A stretch of 64,000 nt of DNA from Nematostella vectensis (Eukaryota > Cnidaria > Anthozoa > Actiniaria > Edwardsiidae), in assembly GCF_932526225.1 (NCBI RefSeq), contig NC_064041.1, positions 5,576,046-5,640,045 on the forward strand, written 5' to 3'. Every line of letters begins with the position of its first letter. The first letter of the stretch is position 1. The position numbers were made by a program, and so were the translations under genes. The notes beneath the pieces are model-generated. The model saw nothing but the letters and a program-made list of their open reading frames with translations, did no database searches and was not told where the DNA came from. Shown piece after piece: positions 60,701 through 64,000 of this stretch.

Positions 60701-63700
60701 TCTTTTCTATTTTAGATGTGGTTTTTGGGTACCCAGATCAACCAATACTCTTCAAGAACATAGACTTTGGCGTGGACATGAATTCAAGAAGTGAGTACCA
60801 ACGAGCTCGGAAAGCTTTTTTTCTCTTGTAAGAACCCGAGTATAGTTGCACAACTCTGCAACTATAGTGGAACCTGGATTTTACGATAACCTCGATTTCA
60901 CGATGGCGTTCCTTTCTACCGGCGGAAATACAGTGAAATGTATAAGAAATAAGCTCGGTCTAAGATATTGGATACAACAATATTCTCGATTTTACGATAC
61001 AAATCTGTTCTCCCAAGCGTAATTTTAACCTCGATACAACAATATTACTGATTCTGTCTCTCAACATAGTAAGAAAAACTCAAGACACCAGACACGTACA
61101 GTACAGTTAATCTACTTTTTGACTTGACAGATCTTGTTAAATACAGATCTACTTTTTGACTTGACAGATCTTGTTAAATACAGATAACAGTCTTACAGAG
61201 TATCTGAACAGTCTTTAACAGTGTACAGTTGTAAAAGTTGATTATTAACCGATCTCGCTGCAACGACATTTTAAATTTATTTTTCTTTATATCGTAAAAT
61301 CGAGGACCTCTTTGAAACGATACTTGCGATACATTTTCTTTCTCCCGTAAATTCTAGGTTCCACTGTATAATGTATGGGGGCATGGGATGATAAGGGGCC
61401 ACAGGGAGCCCAAAATAAATAATAAGATACGTGGTCTTCACCAAAAACACTCTTGATTCTTTTCTTCTCTGACAGTTGCCCTTGTTGGAAACAATGGCGT
61501 CGGCAAGACCACATTCCTCAAGTTGCTATGTGGAAATCTCAACCCCGTAAGTATTTTTATACCAACATTTTAAGAGATAATTAATTAGATTTTAGAGAAG
61601 CCCACGGCAAAAAATCGTGTACCAAGATAATTTCCATGATTTTGCATAGTTTTATCGCGCAGCCTTGTGTATATGTTAATAAAATTGAAACTGTTTGCTC
61701 TGTCGTGGAGAAATTTTTGAAACTATGCAAAAATGATACAGGAATGCCTATCGAGTTAACATTGGAAATCGTGTAGAAAACATGTGCCTTTATTTTAACT
61801 GACTATAAAAAAAGATCATTTAATGGAAACTCGCATAATTTCTGACATCTTTATAAAGACACTAAAACTTTTGCTGCGGACTCTAGAAGTTTCTAGTTCC
61901 TGGATTTTAAGATTAAGATATTCTTTATGAACTTATCTTGAATATTTTGCGAACTCAAGCCAATGATTTTCATTAAAAATCTGTTCAATCAAATAAAAAT
62001 CAATCAAATATAATTGAGAACTTTGAATGGATTTCAATACATTCTGATCGTACCATTTCCCTACTGAAGACGACCTGTAGCAATTATTATTTTCTAACAA
62101 CACAGGGATTATATATGCCCGTACAATCGTTCGATCGTGAGCGACCGCAATCTTTGATATATAAATATATCTGCTACATAACTGCTGCAATGAAAACTGG
62201 TTCGTCCAAAGTTTGACCAGATCTTAACACTTTAACATTTAAGAAGTCAGAAATATTTAGTTTATACCATTTGTTTTGTATTCCAGCTTCAGGGTGAATT
62301 GATAAGGAACCACAGGCTGGTAAGAGGTTGACTATAACAGAATGTGACAAGTTTTGACACTCAAGGCAAAAGCTGAGGGGGAGGGGGTTCTCCACCTATT
62401 TGAAATAAGGTTGCACTCAGAGAGTCCATGTGTCGTGTGACCCTCAGTACGGTAGCATTCTTGTTCATGTTCCTCTAAACATTCACACAGTTTTTAAAAG
62501 ACCATTTACACAGGGTGACTGCTTCGTAGAGGAACCACTGTAAAGATGACTGTTGCTCTTATTAGCATGTTTATGTTGTTTTTCCATTTCTTGTGTTGTT
62601 TTAGCGTCTTGGGTTTTACAGTCAACACTCGGCAGACCAGGTAGATGCAAATGTTACATGAATTACTATTTATGAACTCAAGTAGCCTAGTATACGTCAG
62701 CGTATGGAGGCCTCTCACCACAGGTAGCCCAGTTTATTAGCGCGTCAGCGTATGGGGCCTCTCACCACAGCTAGCCCAGTGTGTTAGCGCGTCTGTGTAT
62801 TGGACCTCTCAACACAGGTGGCCCAGTTTATTAGCGCGTCAGCGTATGGTGCCTCTCACCACAGCTAGCCTAGTGTGTTAGCGCGTCTATGTATTGGGCC
62901 TCTCACCACAGGTGACCCAGTGTGCTAGCGCGTCAGCATGAGGGCCTCTCACCTCTGCTGAAATGAGTTTAATTCCCGGTTGAAACATAGCCTATCCGAT
63001 AATATCGGATAGTATCTTTCTGTATCTCGGTCCTTAATTTTGCTTGTTGAAAATATGTCTGCTTATTAGAAGCTTTTGTTCCTCAGTTCAAGGATTGGCA
63101 ATTCTTAATCATGTTATAAGATTTAATGCATAAAAAGATTTTAAATGTAAGAGCTAAACTCTAAACCAAGTAGCTCTGTATTCAAATCATAATCATGATA
63201 TTTTATTATATATATTTTTCAGCTCAATCTAGAAGAATCTTCAGTAGAATACTTACAGGTAAAATGACAAGACTATTATCCACATTCAATTAAGTGCTTT
63301 TGTAACTAAGACACGAGGAGAGATAGAATACATTCTTGTTCTATTACAGTCTAAGTACAATCTGGACTACCAAAGTTCCAGGAAACATCTGGGTCGATTT
63401 GGTCTTGCCAGCCACGCCCATACCATCAGAATAAAAGACTTATCAGGTACAGAGTTGCCTTCTTACTGGGTATAACGCAAAAAAAAAAATGCGAAATATA
63501 TAATGCTAGATACACAACCTCAACGTAGGGAATGTTCTCATAGGCTTGGCACACCCCCTGAATTTCCCACCCCTGGAAGTGGCCAGAATACAGTCTCTGT
63601 ATGGAAAATCGGGTTCCTTCCCCTGAAAAACAACATTCAATGATCCCGGAACTTAGATCCATACTCTCTTCCCTAACATCAATTTCCTCTATGCGGTTAT

Positions 63701-63878
63701 GGATAGGAGTATAATTGCCATTTTTGTAGTTACGTAATGGTTAGTAATGCTAATGTCAGTGATCATGAATGTGTATTTTGTCAGAGATAATAACCAGTCT
63801 TTCGTATCGACAGGTGGCCAGAAGTCTCGTGTTGCGTTTGCAGATATGGCGCTTAGTAACCCGGATGTCGTAATTTTG
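48776..63878 (+). CDS. ABCF1: ATP-binding cassette protein ABCF1 (ABC50), exons 1-23; 3' end outside the window
   Basis: Cytosolic twin-ATPase without membrane domains that binds eIF2 and ribosomes in translation initiation. Exons: 48776-49031, 49357-49415, 53304-53411, 54298-54398, 54860-54945, 56236-56312, 56615-56677, 56750-56815, 57676-57758, 58458-58541, 58864-58952, 59205-59240, 59557-59618, 59830-59880, 59965-60036, 60385-60490, 60716-60790, 61476-61546, 62287-62319, 62605-62640, 63223-63258, 63350-63446 and 63814-63878. All join in phase to 604 residues. The N-terminus is Lys/Glu-rich and shorter than in vertebrates. First ATPase: GPNGMGKTT (K178), FSGGWRMR, Walker [18 protein letters not shown] charged linker follows, then the second: [17 protein letters not shown]. 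The second Walker B and H-loop lie beyond the window. Family signature [17 protein letters not shown] is strong. Confidence 0.96.
49620..49825 (+). repeat. 47-bp minisatellite in ABCF1 intron 2, left arm
   Basis: Decayed then good copies of a unit with CACCCCTCAACACCCCTC, TACTCCACCCTCAGCACC and GTGTACACC. The array is cut at 49825 by a transposon and resumes at 52228. Confidence 0.88.
49826..52227. mobile_element. 2.4-kb DNA transposon with long terminal inverted repeats carrying a RAG1 N-terminal-like gene
   Basis: Ends are CACGCC and GGCGTG. AGCA flanks both (49822-49825 and 52228-52231); AGCAC is an alternative 5-bp reading. Removing the insert restores the minisatellite unit exactly (GTGTACAGCACCCCTC). 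Matching inverse blocks lie at equal distances from each end: GCGACATTTAGTT (49852-49864) / AACTAAATGTCGC (52199-52211); GGAAGTTTTCCTG (about 50181) / CAGGAAAACTTCC (about 51858); TTTTGGGAGATTGCGA (50255-50270) / its inverse (51782-51797). This implies diverged TIRs of about 446 bp. The single gene lies between them. CAC-type ends with a 4-bp duplication suit the Chapaev group; this class assignment is inference. Confidence 0.85.
50319..51445 (+). pseudogene. RAG1 N-terminal-like RING protein of the transposon, with transposase-like C-terminal exon; frame broken once
   Basis: From ATG 50319 ([22 protein letters not shown]) the frame gives LCRVCGKRL and FGINVEKD, as in the first zinc region of RAG1, and then runs to a stop at 50558. 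The matching continuation is in another frame from about 50490: a RING finger (C-A-I-C at 50638, [13 protein letters not shown] ending 50760), then [14 protein letters not shown], like the zinc finger after the RAG1 RING. The HPxxxCxxC block expected between them is absent, so a deletion with frameshift is likely. A GT-AG intron (51106-51175) leads in phase to a last exon, 51176-51445. This contains [18 protein letters not shown] and RLRKIIEEH, resembling the C-terminus of Chapaev-like transposases. No D-D-E core lies between. Similarities are from memory of the families; none was searched. Confidence 0.7.
52228..52975 (+). repeat. 47-bp minisatellite in ABCF1 intron 2, right arm
   Basis: About 16 copies at a measured 47-bp spacing (GTGTAC at 52269, 52316 and on). 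Variants ACACCACCCC and ACAGCACCCC alternate. The frames of 230-240 residues are artefacts of the repeat. Confidence 0.95.
53727..54127 (+). mobile_element. tRNA-derived SINE in ABCF1 intron 3
   Basis: The head GGCGCAATAGCTCAGTGG has an A box (TAGCTCAGTGG). An anticodon arm TTTGC-TTCTCAA-GCAAG with CTC as anticodon (Glu-like) follows, then a B box (GGTTCCAACCC). There is no acceptor-stem closure or CCA site, so it is not a tRNA gene. The body contains GGACGTTAAGCCGGAGGTCC, and it ends with AAGTGCGCTATACAAATTTA, the tail type seen in many animal SINEs. Confidence 0.8.
57026..57600. mobile_element. CAGGGCTTC-end element with 6-bp target duplication CATATA, in ABCF1 intron 8
   Basis: Left end CAGGGCTTCTGGAATTACGC and right end ATTACGCGCTTGTGTGGAAGCCCTG (first part) are inverse-related; CATATA flanks both (57020-57025, 57601-57606). 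Many ATTACGCGG / TTACGCGCTAAATTAC motifs cluster at both ends. No gene inside. Confidence 0.78.
60243..60313. mobile_element. 71-bp palindromic ACCCTGGGTA element in ABCF1 intron 15
   Basis: ACCCTGGGTAACAGAGGCTC at the left is matched by GAGCCTCTGGTACCCAGGGT at the right. It is flanked by TT/A. Related to the inner palindrome at 12539-12630. Confidence 0.75.
60865..61366. mobile_element. Mariner/Tigger-type MITE with TA target site, in ABCF1 intron 17
   Basis: TAGTGGAACCTGGATTTTAC at the left and TAAATTCTAGGTTCCACTG at the right are inverse-related, with TA outside each (60863-60864, 61367-61368). ATTTTACGATA motifs recur internally, as in pogo/Tigger-like ends. A 37-bp direct duplication (ATCTACTTTTTGACTTGACA...) lies at about 61110-61183. 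No transposase frame. Confidence 0.7.
62690..62990 (+). repeat. 47-bp tRNA-like tandem repeat in ABCF1 intron 20
   Basis: CCTCTCACC recurs at 62711, 62758, 62805, 62852, 62899 and 62945. Units carry TAGCCCAGTTTATTAGCGCG or TAGCCCAGTGTGTTAGCGCG, resembling a tRNA A box and D arm. The two versions alternate, giving a 94-bp higher-order repeat. The last copy is followed by GAGTTTAATTCCCGGTTG, a weak B-box-like segment. Confidence 0.85.
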
Positions 63879-64000
63879 GTATGGCTCACTAGACTAATAG
63901 TTTCAGCTTCAGTTTATTTGTTCGCCAAAAAAGTTTTATATCCACATGTCCATAAAAAAAGAAATGACAAGGCGGGGAGCTCACAGAGAAAACCATAAGG

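Overview
This is nuclear DNA of an animal. Genes are split by many GT-AG introns, coding density is low, and introns and spacers are full of minisatellites, microsatellites and short inverted-repeat transposons. The encoded proteins are clear relatives of animal proteins: THOC3, the secreted kinase PKDCC/VLK, an IER2/IER5-type protein, POFUT1, CDK9, AGPAT, an AP-2-like factor and ABCF1. Gene content, the repeat types and a transposon with a RAG1 N-terminal-like gene suggest an early-branching invertebrate, most likely an anthozoan cnidarian. That assignment is inference; no species call is possible from the sequence alone.

Layout, left to right. (1) 0.2-3.4 kb, + strand: the last three exons of THOC3. 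Its final intron is filled by a 56-bp minisatellite that copies the exon end and its 5' splice site about 35 times. (2) 4.3-9.3 kb, - strand: a complete five-exon PKDCC-type secreted tyrosine kinase. (3) 10.3-12.4 kb: a broken reverse-transcriptase fragment between two similar AAT/GAT microsatellites. (4) 13.8-14.5 kb, - strand: an intronless IER2/IER5-like gene with CCAAT boxes and CRE half sites upstream. (5) 17.8-22.1 kb, - strand: a complete seven-exon POFUT1. (6) 23.2-25.8 kb, - strand: a complete four-exon CDK9. (7) 26.3-30.6 kb, + strand: a complete four-exon AGPAT, head to head with CDK9, with a 16-bp minisatellite in intron 1. (8) 30.6-37 kb: gene-poor, with several foldback elements and a 24-bp minisatellite. 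(9) 37.3-39.4 kb, - strand: a 5'-truncated LINE with an intact RT. (10) 39.7-45.5 kb, + strand: a long AP-2-like protein. (11) 48.8 kb to the window end, + strand: 23 exons of ABCF1, which runs off the window.

The most notable object is a 2,402-bp transposon at 49826-52227, inside a 47-bp minisatellite in ABCF1 intron 2. It has CACGCC ends, long diverged terminal inverted repeats of about 446 bp and an AGCA target duplication. Its gene resembles the N-terminal zinc-finger/RING part of RAG1 and ends with an exon resembling the tail of a Chapaev-like transposase. The catalytic core seems to be missing and the reading frame is broken once.

The genes do not form an operon or pathway. They are mostly housekeeping or signalling genes: mRNA export, transcription elongation, lipid synthesis, translation, Notch glycosylation and secreted kinase activity. 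At least five small elements share CAGG-type ends, three of them with clear or near-perfect 5-bp target duplications, pointing to one dominant non-autonomous family.
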